A stretch of 64,000 nt of DNA, from NCBI RefSeq assembly GCF_024505145.1, contig NZ_JANIAA010000027.1, positions 1 to 64,000 on the forward strand. Direction: 5' to 3'. The stretch comes from Streptomyces rugosispiralis (GTDB taxonomy: Bacteria > Actinomycetota > Actinomycetes > Streptomycetales > Streptomycetaceae). The position numbers were made by a program, and so were the translations under genes. The notes beneath the pieces are model-generated. The model made no database searches. It saw only the letters and a program-made list of their open reading frames with translations, and was not told where the DNA came from. The stretch's first letter is position 1; the number at the start of each line of letters is the position of its first letter. This document shows, in pieces, positions 51,336 to 59,822 of this stretch.

Positions 51336-52213
51336 GCGAGTCCCTTCAGCCCGAAGAGTCCGTGGGGTCGCACCAGCAGGACGGTGATGAACACGGCGTA
51401 GACTCCCAGGTTGGCGATTTCCGGGGACAGGTAGGTCGCGGTGATCTGCTGGGTGATGCCGATCAGGGGCGCGGCGACCACCGCACCGAGGACATTGCGC
51501 ATCCCGCCGAGGACGACCGCGATGAACGCGATCGTCATGAAGGACAGGCCGGAGGCCGGTGCGGCGGGGAAGTAACTGCTGATCACGCTTCCGGCGAAAC
51601 CGGTTAGTCCAAGCCCTACCGCGAACACGAGAGGAAGCAGGCGTCCCGAACGGATGCCGAGCAGGGTGACGACCTCTTGGTCGTCGACTACCGCGCTGAT
51701 GACCCGCCCCAAGGGGGTGGATCGCAGAGTGATCAGCAGGAGACCGAGAATGGTCACGGCCAGGCAGAACGCGATGAGCTGGGCGCGGTCGAGGGTGAAG
51801 GGTCCGAGCATGAGGACATGGCCCCCTCCCGGGGTCGTCCGCTGGTCGGGCCCGAACCCCAGCAGCAGCGCGTTCTGGATCACGATGCCCAGGGCGAAGG
51901 TGACGACGAGTTGGGGCACGTGGCGTGCGTCGCTGGTGTCCTGGGGGCGGTCGACTACTCGGCGCAGCGCGGTGGTGTAAATCAGGATTCCGAACAGCGC
52001 CACCACGATCGCGGCCACGGGGGCGGACAGAAGAGGGCCGATGCCGGCCCCTCCGAGGACTACGGCGACGTACATGCCCACCGTGACGAAGTCGCCGTGG
52101 GCGAAGTCGACGATGTTGGTGACACCGAAACTGAGGGCCAAGCCGGCGCTGACAAGGCTGTACACACCGCCCAGGAGCAGGCCGCCGAGCACCGTCTGAA
52201 CGAAAATGGTCAT
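51332..52213 (-). CDS. LIV-type ABC transporter permease (LivH-like)
   Basis: A 293-residue permease: TVLGGLLLGGVYSLVSAGLA, VDFAHGDFVTVGMYVAVVL (the family FAHG motif) and the loop GRVISAVVDDQEVVTLLGI, then AFIAVVLGGMRNVLGAVVAA. It lies 9 bases after the substrate-binding protein gene and is coupled to the LivM-like gene. Confidence 0.9.
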   Translation of the reverse strand: MTIFVQTVLGGLLLGGVYSLVSAGLALSFGVTNIVDFAHGDFVTVGMYVAVVLGGAGIGPLLSAPVAAIVVALFGILIYTTALRRVVDRPQDTSDARHVPQLVVTFALGIVIQNALLLGFGPDQRTTPGGGHVLMLGPFTLDRAQLIAFCLAVTILGLLLITLRSTPLGRVISAVVDDQEVVTLLGIRSGRLLPLVFAVGLGLTGFAGSVISSYFPAAPASGLSFMTIAFIAVVLGGMRNVLGAVVAAPLIGITQQITATYLSPEIANLGVYAVFITVLLVRPHGLFGLKGLA

Positions 52214-52222
52214 CGTCGCCCC

Positions 52223-53470
52223 TCAGCCGGTCGGGGTTACGGTGGCTACCGAAGCCGGCCAGACTGTGCGCGGCCGGCCGTTCTGCCACTGGATCATGAT
52301 CGGCACGACCCCGGAGTTGAAGCCGGAGGCGTCGAATCCGACCCGTCCGGGCGGCATCGACGAGGCTGGTCCGCTGGTCGCCGGCGTGGCGCGCAGAGCC
52401 TTGGCGACTGCTGCGGGGGCACTGCTGTGGGCGTTCTCCATCGCCTCGGCGACCAAGTGCATCGCGACCCACGACTCTCCGGCCTCGTTCGGCATGAACG
52501 GCTCGTGGTACTGCGAGCGGTAGCGGGCCCTGGCTTGCCCGACGCCGGGAAGCTTGAGATCGTCGCTCCACCCGGAGATGGCGAGGAGACCGTTCGTCTC
52601 GTCCCCGAGGCCCTCTTTGAGGCCCTTGCCGAGGAAGCCCGTTCCGCCACTGCCGACGATCGGCGTCCTGATGCCGCGATCGCGCAGGTTCTTCACGATC
52701 ATGGTGAGATCGCTGACGGAACCGGCCCCGAAGACGACCTCCGGTTCGGCCGCGGCGAGCGGGGTGACAATGGCCGAGGCATCGGTCAGACCGGGCGAGT
52801 AGGCCTTGTACGCGACCACCGACAGACCGCGCTTTTCCGCCTCGGCTCGCAAGGCGTCCGACTGGGCCTTCGACGCCGCGTCGTTCGAGGTGAAGACCGC
52901 GACCTTGGTCGGCGCCGGGCCATGGGAGGCGGCGATATCGAGATAGGCCCGCAGGGCAGCGGGTCCCGTGGCACTGGTGTTCGCCGGGACCTTGAATGTG
53001 TACTTGTATCCACGCGTGACCAGCTGATCGATCAGCGACTGTGTCACGAACGGCACTCTCGACTGCTCGGCGACCGTCGAGACGGTGAGCGACATACTGC
53101 TCAGGAAGCTTCCCACCACGGCACTGACATGGTCGGTGTCGATCAGTTTCGTGGTGGCGGTCCGTGCCTGGCTCGGATCGGTCGAGCCTGTGTCCGCTGA
53201 CACGATCTTCAGTCGTGCTCCCCCGAGGGCTTTGATGCCGCCGCTTGCGTTGATTTCCTTGACGGCCACCTCCATGCCACGCAACGCGTTGCGGCCGTTC
53301 TCCGCCCAGGCCCCGGTAAGAGGGTAAGGGGCGCCTACCTTGATGACGCCTCCAGTGGGGGTGGAGTCGTTCTGGTCTTTGAGGGCAACACCCGTTCCGC
53401 AGGCCGAGCAGACCAGTGTGATCAGCGCGGCCAACAGGACGGGGATGCCACGACGGCCGGAGACGGCCAT
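52223..53470 (-). CDS. LIV-type substrate-binding lipoprotein
   Basis: A 415-residue type I periplasmic-binding-fold lipoprotein. The signal MAVSGRRGIPVLLAALITLV ends in lipobox SAC; the mature part has IKVGAPYPLTGAWAENGRN, VKEINASGGIKALGGARLKI, DTDHVSAVVGSFLSS and FTSNDAASKAQSDAL. It determines the importer's specificity, which cannot be read from sequence. It lies 88 bases downstream of the YmdB-type gene on the same strand and heads the five-gene importer run. Confidence 0.9.
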   Translation of the reverse strand: MAVSGRRGIPVLLAALITLVCSACGTGVALKDQNDSTPTGGVIKVGAPYPLTGAWAENGRNALRGMEVAVKEINASGGIKALGGARLKIVSADTGSTDPSQARTATTKLIDTDHVSAVVGSFLSSMSLTVSTVAEQSRVPFVTQSLIDQLVTRGYKYTFKVPANTSATGPAALRAYLDIAASHGPAPTKVAVFTSNDAASKAQSDALRAEAEKRGLSVVAYKAYSPGLTDASAIVTPLAAAEPEVVFGAGSVSDLTMIVKNLRDRGIRTPIVGSGGTGFLGKGLKEGLGDETNGLLAISGWSDDLKLPGVGQARARYRSQYHEPFMPNEAGESWVAMHLVAEAMENAHSSAPAAVAKALRATPATSGPASSMPPGRVGFDASGFNSGVVPIMIQWQNGRPRTVWPASVATVTPTG

Positions 53471-53558
53471 GAGTGTTTCACCTTTCGGTCGGACGAATGT
53501 CGGTTCGACAGGAGCGTGCGATACGGGTGCTGAAGCCCGTTGATCGGCGGGAGCAGGG

Positions 53559-54380
53559 TCAGAAGACGCGTTCCAATTCCGTGGTACGGCCGCCTTCGAT
53601 GGTCAGAACCACGGCACCGAGCGTCATCGGACCGGTGGCGAGCTCATAGGGAGGCAGCTTCGCTGGATCGTCTCCTTGCAGGCCGGCGACCCAGTGGAGC
53701 GGATCGATACCGGTAACTCCGCCCAGGCGTCCGGTCATCCCGACGTCGGTGACCAATGCGGTGCCGCCCGGCAACCGGTGCAGGTGATAAGTGGCCTCAT
53801 GGGTATGGGTCCCGAGGACGGCGGCGGCGGTGCCGTCCACGGCGTGGGCGAAGGCGTGCTTCTCGCTGATGACGAGTCCGTGGAGGTCCACGAGCACCGC
53901 TCCGGCCTTGTCCGCGGCGCGCCATGCGGGCCACAGTGGCTGAACGCCGTCGGGGGAGGCGAGCCACCGCTGGAACAGGGGGTTGGGTTCGACGACCGCC
54001 GAACGGCTCATGAGGTTGAGCACGGTCAGCTTCTCGCCGTGAACGTCGATCGTGACGCTGCCCCGGCCCGGGAGTCCATCAGGCATATTGGCTGGCCGGA
54101 CGACCCTGGGGTGCGCGAGGGCCGACTCCACCGTCGTCATCTCTCCGTCCCACGCATGGTTACCGCTCGTGATCACGTCCACTCCGGCGCCGCGGAGCCG
54201 GTCGGCCAGCGCCCTGGTCATTCCGAAGCCGGTGCGGATTCGAGGACCGCTCTGCTCGGCGTTTTCCGCGTTCACGACGACTGCGTCAGCACTCACCTCC
54301 GCACGCAGTGAGGGCATCCGTTCGACGACGTACTCGGCTGCCTCGGGACCGACGACGTCACCCAGGAACAACACCTTCAC
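53559..54380 (-). CDS. YmdB-family metallophosphoesterase
   Basis: A 273-residue calcineurin-like phosphoesterase of the YmdB family. The dinuclear-metal motifs are LFLGDVVGPEAAEYV, VVNAENAEQSG, ITSGNHAWDGE and AAVLGTHTHEATYHL, with the internal VDLHGLVISEKHAF. Characterised relatives hydrolyse 2',3'-cyclic nucleotides. The GTG at 54380 has AGGAGG 7 bases upstream. It is divergent from the GntR/PhnA genes and in line with the importer, so here it may act on an organophosphorus intermediate; this is inference. Confidence 0.88.
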   Translation of the reverse strand: MKVLFLGDVVGPEAAEYVVERMPSLRAEVSADAVVVNAENAEQSGPRIRTGFGMTRALADRLRGAGVDVITSGNHAWDGEMTTVESALAHPRVVRPANMPDGLPGRGSVTIDVHGEKLTVLNLMSRSAVVEPNPLFQRWLASPDGVQPLWPAWRAADKAGAVLVDLHGLVISEKHAFAHAVDGTAAAVLGTHTHEATYHLHRLPGGTALVTDVGMTGRLGGVTGIDPLHWVAGLQGDDPAKLPPYELATGPMTLGAVVLTIEGGRTTELERVF

Positions 54381-54426
54381 CTGTTACCTCCTGATCGTTT
54401 TCACGGTTCTGCCTGGTCAGTTATAC

Positions 54427-54438
54427 TTGTGTAGACTT
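54427..54438. promoter_or_regulatory. candidate GntR/HutC-type operator
   Basis: TTGTGTAGACTT contains the GT-N-TAGAC core common to operators of HutC-subfamily GntR regulators. It overlaps an AT-rich patch with TATAAC on the minus strand, a likely -10 of the YmdB-type gene, about 45 bases upstream of its start. Confidence 0.45.
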
Positions 54439-54634
54439 CTAAATAAGGTGAGCGGGCGTCGAAGGCCAGGTGAACAGATGTCGATCGCAGGTGCAGGGCC
54501 GGTGTCCTTCGGCCGCGGAAGCCCTTCGAGGTGACCACCGATCGGGTGGCGGCTGGACCGGGGAGGGCCCCGAGAGCCGCGGACCAGAGGGTGGTCGACC
54601 ATGTACCGCACGTAGATGAAGGAGGCATGCCAAG

Positions 54635-55471
54635 ATGACTGCCGCGGCAGGGGAGATGGGGGATGGCGGTGAGCGGCGACGGCCGATCACTCCGCTCCCG
54701 CGAGGTGCGGGCACGGCGCTGTGGGACGCGATCCGCGCCGATCTGCTCGACCGGATCAAGCGGTTGGAGTTCGCCGCTGGGGAGCAGCTGCCCAGCGAGG
54801 CGTCCCTGGCGGACGGTTATGGCGTCAACCGGATGACGGTCCGTCGGGCGCTTGCCGAGCTCGCGCGAGCCGGAGCGGTACGCACGGAGCACGGCGTAGG
54901 GTCCTTCGTCGCACCTCAGCCCATCCGGCACCGCATCGACGACGGCAATATCAGCCTGCTGGAGTCCATGAACTCGCGCGGGCACGCCGTTCGCCAGGAA
55001 CACCAGCAGGTGATCACTCATCCCGATCCCGCCGCGACCGGCGACCAAGGCGTACCAGGGCTGGCTCAACTGGCCGGAGTGGGGCTGAGCTCACCAAGCG
55101 AGTTGTGGACCTTCCCCGCCTTCCCCGGGCCCCTGGTCGAGTACCGCTACAAACTGCTCCTCGACGAGGTTCCCTGGTGCCGGTCATTCGCGGTGCTGCC
55201 CAGCCAACTGGTTCCCGAGGACTGGGATCGCGACAAGAGCGTCTTCAACGCCGTGGCCGACGCTCACGACCTGCAATTGCGCCGGGACGATCGCCGATTC
55301 TCCGCACTCGCCGCCGACGCGCGGGACGCCGCGCTACTCGACATCGCAGTCGGAGCCCCGTTGCTGCTGCTCAGCGGTACCAATGTCGATCAGCACGGCC
55401 GGATCGTCGCGTACATCGTTCACCGCATCCGCGGTGACCGGGCCGAATACGCCCTGCACGTCCCACGCTGA
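54635..55471 (+). CDS. GntR family regulator with UTRA domain (HutC subfamily)
   Basis: A 278-residue regulator. The winged HTH is ALWDAIRADLLDRIKRLEFA, GEQLPSEASLADGYGVNRMT, VRRALAELARAGAVRTEHG; the C-terminal UTRA ligand-binding domain includes WTFPAFPGPLVEYRYKLLLD, FSALAADARDAALLDIAVGA and VDQHGRIVAYIVHRIRGDRA. Overall layout resembles PhnF-type regulators of phosphonate genes. GAAGGAGG lies 9 bases before the ATG. It precedes the phosphonoacetate hydrolase gene by 65 bases and is divergent from the YmdB/importer run, so it probably controls both. Confidence 0.88.
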   Translation: MTAAAGEMGDGGERRRPITPLPRGAGTALWDAIRADLLDRIKRLEFAAGEQLPSEASLADGYGVNRMTVRRALAELARAGAVRTEHGVGSFVAPQPIRHRIDDGNISLLESMNSRGHAVRQEHQQVITHPDPAATGDQGVPGLAQLAGVGLSSPSELWTFPAFPGPLVEYRYKLLLDEVPWCRSFAVLPSQLVPEDWDRDKSVFNAVADAHDLQLRRDDRRFSALAADARDAALLDIAVGAPLLLLSGTNVDQHGRIVAYIVHRIRGDRAEYALHVPR

Positions 55472-55536
55472 CGTCCCCGCGTCCGTCCAAGGGCGTACCC
55501 CAACATCAAATCGCCACCACCGGAGTGTATTCCCCT

Positions 55537-56799
55537 ATGTCTTCTCCTGTGTCATCCACAGTCTCAGCCGTCACAGTCAACGGCACTGTCTATAGCATCC
55601 CCAGCCGGCCGACTGTCGTCGTGACCATCGACGGATGCGCTGTGGACTACCTGACCGCGGCGCTGAACGCCGGCCGCATGCCGAATCTGCGCGCCCTCCT
55701 GGACGGCGGAGCCTTCTTCGTGGACGCACTGTCGGAAATGCCAAGCTTCACCAACCCCAACAATGTCTCCATTGTCACCGGCGTTCCTCCCGTCCAGCAC
55801 GGCATCATCGGAAACTACTACCGCGACCGCGACGGACGGGAACGCCAGCTCACCGAGGTGAGCGACCTCCGCGTCACCACCATCCACGCCGCACTGCACC
55901 AGGTCGGGGTGCCTGTCTTCGTCGTCACCGCGAAAGAGAAACTCCGCCGACTGCTCGGCATCGGCGGCGTCCCCACAGTGAGCGTGGAGCAGGCCGCTTC
56001 CAACCTCATCTCCCCGTTCGGTGACGGCACCGCATCCGAGCTCGTAGGACGACCCGCCCCGCATATCTACGACTGGGACGCGAGCATCTACGCCCTCGAC
56101 ATCGGGCTGGCGGCCCACCGCCAAGCGGGTCCCATCGGCCTGCTCTACATCTCCTTCACCGACTACGTCCAGCACCGCGAGCCGCCGGGATCACCGCTGG
56201 CCAACCAGTTCTATGCCGCCTTCGATGACCGGCTCGCCCAATACCTCGACGCCGGCTATGTCGTCGGCATCACCGCCGATCACGGCATGAACTCCAAGCA
56301 CCACCCGGACGGGGCACCTCGAGTGCTCATGCTCGAAGACATCCTCCGTGACGCCGGAATCCCCGGCCACGCAGTGCTTCCCATCACCGATCCCTACACC
56401 GCTCACCACGGCGCACTGGGATCCTTCGCCTGGCTGTACACCGAGCCCGTCCACCGCGAACGCGCCATCGAACTGCTCGGTAACACCGCAGGTATCACTG
56501 AGGTCTACACCGGTAGCGAAGCAGCCACAGCGTTCGAACTACCCAGCGATCTCACGGGTGACATCGCCATAGCCGCCGATCGGCACACGGTCCTCGGAAG
56601 ATCATCCGCCTTTCACCGCCAGGCCGAACCGCCCAGGCACCTCCGCTCGCACGGCGGCAGATACGAGCAGCTGATCCCTTTGATCGTCAGCGAGAAGCCC
56701 TCGGACGCCTATCTTCACAGCAGGCGCGGCCGCCCGCATCGCAACCGATACATTCACGACATCCTGCTTAACGGGTGCCAGTCGGGAGCACGTCAGTGA
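55537..56799 (+). CDS. phnA: phosphonoacetate hydrolase
   Basis: This 420-residue protein is an alkaline phosphatase superfamily enzyme of the phosphonoacetate hydrolase type, which cleaves phosphonoacetate to acetate and phosphate with two zinc ions. Expected residues are all present: D32 (VVVTIDGC), nucleophile T72 (PSFTNPNNVSIVTG), D209 and H213 (FTDYVQH), D248-H249 (ITADHGMNSKHH) and H372 in HRQAEPPRHLRSHGGRYEQ. The GRSSAFHRQ-EPPRHLRSHGG block is characteristic of PhnA. An in-frame GTG at 55525 is an alternative start. It follows the GntR regulator and should act on a compound taken up by the adjacent importer. Confidence 0.85.
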   Translation: MSSPVSSTVSAVTVNGTVYSIPSRPTVVVTIDGCAVDYLTAALNAGRMPNLRALLDGGAFFVDALSEMPSFTNPNNVSIVTGVPPVQHGIIGNYYRDRDGRERQLTEVSDLRVTTIHAALHQVGVPVFVVTAKEKLRRLLGIGGVPTVSVEQAASNLISPFGDGTASELVGRPAPHIYDWDASIYALDIGLAAHRQAGPIGLLYISFTDYVQHREPPGSPLANQFYAAFDDRLAQYLDAGYVVGITADHGMNSKHHPDGAPRVLMLEDILRDAGIPGHAVLPITDPYTAHHGALGSFAWLYTEPVHRERAIELLGNTAGITEVYTGSEAATAFELPSDLTGDIAIAADRHTVLGRSSAFHRQAEPPRHLRSHGGRYEQLIPLIVSEKPSDAYLHSRRGRPHRNRYIHDILLNGCQSGARQ

Positions 56800-57652
56800 C
56801 GTGGCTCGGCATGGCTTACGCTACGCGCCGCACACTTCAACCTGCTGGGTGAGTACTCCTGGCCGAGCCTGGCCGAGCGGCAGGAATCCCTCACCAGGGT
56901 GCTCGGCTACTCGGCCAGGACCGGCCGCGGCCACGCTGGGCCGGAGAGCTCGCCCGGACCTTCAACCAGCCAGCCCCGCGGAAGCGCGGCACCGAGCACA
57001 TGGTCGCCCTGGTCGGACGAGTCCTGGCCGACCCCGAGGACGTTTTGGACAGCCTTCTGGAAGGAATGCGCGTATCAGCGTTACGACGTCACGGACTTCG
57101 CGGAACGTGCCGCACGTCGCTATGTCGGCGCTGTGCACGCCCATGTCGGCTTCCTCAAGCTGCTGCGGGAGGTGGCGACCGGGTCCCGCCGAACCGACAT
57201 TGACACCGCGATCGTCAACGCCCTCCTCGACGCCGCCGGCGCCGACACCGGGTTCCGCCGCCACGACCTGCTGACCCGGGCCGCGACCGAAGCACGGGAT
57301 CGACGCTGCCGTAGACCTGCGAGACGCCCTGTGGCGAACCGCGGAAGACGTCCATCCGGCGATGCGCGAAGACGCCGACGACGGCCGTCGTGCCGCAGGC
57401 CGCAGGCGTGATGTTCGCCCTCGCCGACGTCCAGCCCGAGGCGGACGCCTATGTCGCTGATGTCGATCACGCACTTCCTCCGGGGAAGGTCATACCGCCC
57501 GGCCTCGACGTGGCACCCGCTGCCGGCAACCACGTTACGCAGAGCCTTGCCAGATGGGCTGGCGCTCGTGCCCCTATCAGCGGTCTACCGGTGCCTCCCG
57601 GCCCGGGGACACGCGGGCGCGGCCGCGGACAGCAGCCGAGCCCGCGCGCCGT
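56800..57652. other. 850 bases of gene debris
   Basis: Several short protein-like pieces lie on the plus strand in different frames: HFNLLGEYSWPSLAERQESL (about 56830), EHMVALVGRVLADPEDVLDS with LLEGMRVSALRRHG (about 57000-57090), and RRYVGAVHAHVGFLKLLREV to LLDAAGADTGFRRHDLLTRA (about 57110-57290). None joins into one frame, and I do not recognise the families. The region looks like eroded genes after the phosphonate cluster. Confidence 0.4.
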
Positions 57653-58090
57653 CTATGCGGCCTGGGTGAGTTCGGCGCGGCCGAACAGCAGGGGGTAGCC
57701 GGCGGGGAGCTGGTGGAGGATGCGGGTGAGCAGGTCGGGGCCGGCATAGGCGGCGACGGCGGAGAACACGGAGCCGGTGTCCCAGCGGGTGGTGGCCAGG
57801 GAGGCGCCGGAGCGGGAGGCGAGGTCCTTGACGAAGGCAAAGCCGGTCAGCGGCTGGGTGTCGGGGATCTGCACGGTCAGCACGCGTGCTGCTTCTAGGG
57901 GCAGGCAGCCGGCCAGGTCGACGCGTTCGTCGCCGGTCAGCTGACGCCCGAGCCCTCCCAGGACGAGGCGTACGGCTTCTTCGGCTCTCTCGCGGGTGGG
58001 GTAGGCGCCTTCGTAGCGGACCTTCTCCAGCATCTGCTCGTACGCCCTCCCGTACGGCTGCTGGGACGGTGCGTGCCGGTCGGAGATCAC
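57653..58090 (-). CDS. DUF2267 domain protein
   Basis: A 145-residue protein of the DUF2267 family: YEQMLEKVRYEGAYPTRERA, AVRLVLGGLGRQLTGDERVD, LAGCLPLEAARVL, then FVKDLASRSGASLATTRWDT and FSAVAAYAGPDLLTRILHQL. These small soluble proteins occur beside stress and Hsp20 genes in many actinobacteria, as here; function is unknown. The GTG at 58090 (ISDRHAPSQQ) is preferred over the long upstream frame, which is repetitive and proline/arginine-rich. Confidence 0.8.
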   Translation of the reverse strand: MISDRHAPSQQPYGRAYEQMLEKVRYEGAYPTRERAEEAVRLVLGGLGRQLTGDERVDLAGCLPLEAARVLTVQIPDTQPLTGFAFVKDLASRSGASLATTRWDTGSVFSAVAAYAGPDLLTRILHQLPAGYPLLFGRAELTQAA

Positions 58091-58143
58091 TGCGGTGGTT
58101 GCCTTTCTTGCTGTGGCCGGTGTCCGGGCGCCGGGCGGGATGG

Positions 58144-58505
58144 TCAGGTGGGGTGGGGGCGGCCGAAGAGCAGGTCGTAGACCGCGGGGAGCTGGAGCAG
58201 GATCTGGCCCGACAGGTCCTCGCTGGCGGCGTCGGCGTCGGTGGACAGCACCGCGCCGACGTCCCAGGCCGCGGTCTGCTCGGTGGCGCCCTCGATCCAC
58301 GCGGCGGTCGCGCGGACGAACCGCTCCGGGGCAGCGGCTCGGCGCTCTGCAGCGGGTTGAGCAGGATCAGGGCGAACTCCTCCGGCAGGCGCGCCGGCAT
58401 CTGGGCGCGAACGTCGCCGACCAGGTGCGCGCCGGGCAGAGCGAGCACCGCGCGGGCCGCGCGCCCGGCTTCCTCCCAAGTGGCATACTCGCCGCGTTCG
58501 GTCAC
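58144..58505 (-). pseudogene. second DUF2267-like gene, single-base frameshift
   Basis: The GTG at 58505 opens TERGEYATWEEAGRAARAVL, HLVGDVRAQMPARLPEEFAL and LLNPLQSAEPL; in another frame the protein continues ERFVRATAAWIEGATEQTAA, WDVGAVLSTDADAASEDLSG and QILLQLPAVYDLLFGRPHPT. One missing base near 58332-58336 would join them to a normal DUF2267-type protein of about 120 residues. It may be a real pseudogene or a sequencing error in a GC tract. Confidence 0.65.
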
Positions 58506-58570
58506 GTGGCCGAGGAACGCTGCGCGTCGCGGGGCATCTCGGCCGCCCCCTTCGGATTGCCTACGGGGGT

Positions 58571-58613
58571 GCGGAGGGCGGGGTGAGGGGGAGATCAGGT
58601 GCCCGCCCTCCGC
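58571..58613. terminator. hairpin downstream of hsp20
   Basis: Perfect 12-bp arms 58571-58582 and 58602-58613 with a 19-base loop lie 17 bases beyond the hsp20 stop on its transcript. Confidence 0.6.
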
Positions 58614-58629
58614 GCCTGTCCAGCTGGTG

Positions 58630-59061
58630 TCAGCCGGAGATCTCCTTGTGGCCGGATCCGACGCCGATGGAGATCTTGCGGGGCTTGGCGCGCTCGGCGA
58701 TGGGGATGCGCAGGGTGAGCACGCCCGCGTCGTAGTCGGCCTGGATGTGCTCCGTGTCGAGGGTGTCGGCGAGCGCGATCTGGCGGGAGAAGACGCCCAG
58801 CGGCCGTTCGGACAGTTCCACCTTCACGTCGTCGGCCTTCGCCACCGGCCGCCGTTCGGCCTTGACGGTGAGCATGTTCCGCTCGACGTCGATGTCGATC
58901 GCGTCCGTGCTCACGCCGGGGAGGTCGAAGGCCACCACATATTCGTCGCCCTCGCGGTAGGCATCCATCGGCATCGCCGACGGCCTCGACCAAGTGCCCG
59001 GGCCCATCAGCTGCTGCGTCAGCCGGTCCAGCTCACGGAAGGGATCAGTGCGCATCAACAT
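58630..59061 (-). CDS. Hsp20/alpha-crystallin small heat-shock protein
   Basis: A 143-residue small heat-shock protein. After a short N-terminal arm (RTDPFRELDRLTQQLMG) comes the alpha-crystallin domain: MPMDAYREGDEYVVAFDLPG, IDIDVERNMLTVKAERRP, SERPLGVFSRQIALADTLDT, ADYDAGVLTLRIPIAERAKP; the LRIPIAE stretch is typical, and a short C-terminal tail follows. The ATG at 59061 has GGAGG 11 bases upstream; a second ATG at 59055 is possible. It is divergent from a RheA-like repressor and has the matching operator, so it is heat-inducible Hsp18-type. Confidence 0.92.
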   Translation of the reverse strand: MLMRTDPFRELDRLTQQLMGPGTWSRPSAMPMDAYREGDEYVVAFDLPGVSTDAIDIDVERNMLTVKAERRPVAKADDVKVELSERPLGVFSRQIALADTLDTEHIQADYDAGVLTLRIPIAERAKPRKISIGVGSGHKEISG

Positions 59062-59127
59062 CGTGAAAGCACCTCCAGCAGGTTCGAGCAGTTGCTGCCA
59101 ATGCGCTGCACTGACACTGTTGTAACA

Positions 59128-59146
59128 TGTCATCCAGTGGATGACA
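59128..59146. promoter_or_regulatory. RheA-type operator
   Basis: TGTCATCCAGTGGATGACA is a perfect dyad TGTCATC-N5-GATGACA in the divergent hsp20/repressor region. It matches the operator I recall for RheA, the thermosensing repressor of hsp18 in Streptomyces albus. Confidence 0.8.
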
Positions 59147-59189
59147 AACATGGTGTCGTCCATGTGACGACAATCCGAGGGAGGTGCCC

Positions 59190-59822
59190 GTGACCGCAGC
59201 CCACCAGCCGCCCACGACCAGCACGAACGCCCACAGCCCGGCGTCGTTCCTCGCCGCCGCGGCGGCCCTTAACGCCATAGACGACGCCCTGCGCGAAGCC
59301 CAGCAAGAGTCCCCGGACACCCCCGACGCGCCCGATCCCGGGCCGGAGCAGGCGCTGGTCTCCCTGCTGCTGCTGCGGCAGGTCCGCGAGCAACTCGCCG
59401 GATGGGAAACCGGCCTGATCGAAACGGCCCGCGCTGCGGGTGCCAGCTGGGCCGACCTCGCCCACCCCCTCGGCGTCGCCAGCCGCCAGGCCGCCGAACG
59501 CCGCTACCTGCGCGGCCGCCCCGGCCCCGCCGGAACCACCGGCGAACAACGCGTCCAGGCCACCCGCGAACGCCGCGCCGCCGAACGCACCACCGCCACC
59601 TGGGCCCGGGCCAACGCAGCCGACCTGCGCCGCCTGGCCGGCCAGATCGCCGCCCTCACCGACCTGCCCGCCACGGCCCACCGCCCGCTCAGCCAGCTCC
59701 ACGCGGCCCTCGCCCACGACGACCCCTCCGACCTCATCGCCCCCCTGACCGCCACCCGCCCCCACCTGACCGCCACCCACCCCGACCTCGCAGCACAACT
59801 CGACACCCTCACACACCCCTGA
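59190..59822 (+). CDS. RheA-like hsp18 transcriptional repressor
   Basis: About 210 residues. The conserved part reads ALVSLLLLRQVREQLAGWET, LIETARAAGASWADLAHPLG and VASRQAAERRYLRGRPG, a helix-turn-helix in which ASRQAAERRYL is the recognition helix, as in proteins annotated as HSP18 transcriptional regulators in Streptomyces. The C-terminal region is Thr/Ala/Pro-rich. The GTG at 59190 has GGAGG 5 bases upstream. RheA represses its own gene and hsp18 at normal temperature and is released by heat; the operator between the two genes supports the same circuit here. Confidence 0.78.
   Translation: MTAAHQPPTTSTNAHSPASFLAAAAALNAIDDALREAQQESPDTPDAPDPGPEQALVSLLLLRQVREQLAGWETGLIETARAAGASWADLAHPLGVASRQAAERRYLRGRPGPAGTTGEQRVQATRERRAAERTTATWARANAADLRRLAGQIAALTDLPATAHRPLSQLHAALAHDDPSDLIAPLTATRPHLTATHPDLAAQLDTLTHP

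Noticed and set aside
50313..52571. A 752-residue minus-strand frame suggesting a LivH-LivM fusion
   Set aside because: The N-terminal part is out of frame with LivH and only the part after the ATG at 51335 is LivM. LivH is a separate gene at 51332-52213, so there is no fusion.
56820..56890. A Tn3 transposase C-terminus (HFNLLGEYSW)
   Set aside because: The resemblance is short, and the typical RPLR-P ending and upstream transposase domain are absent.
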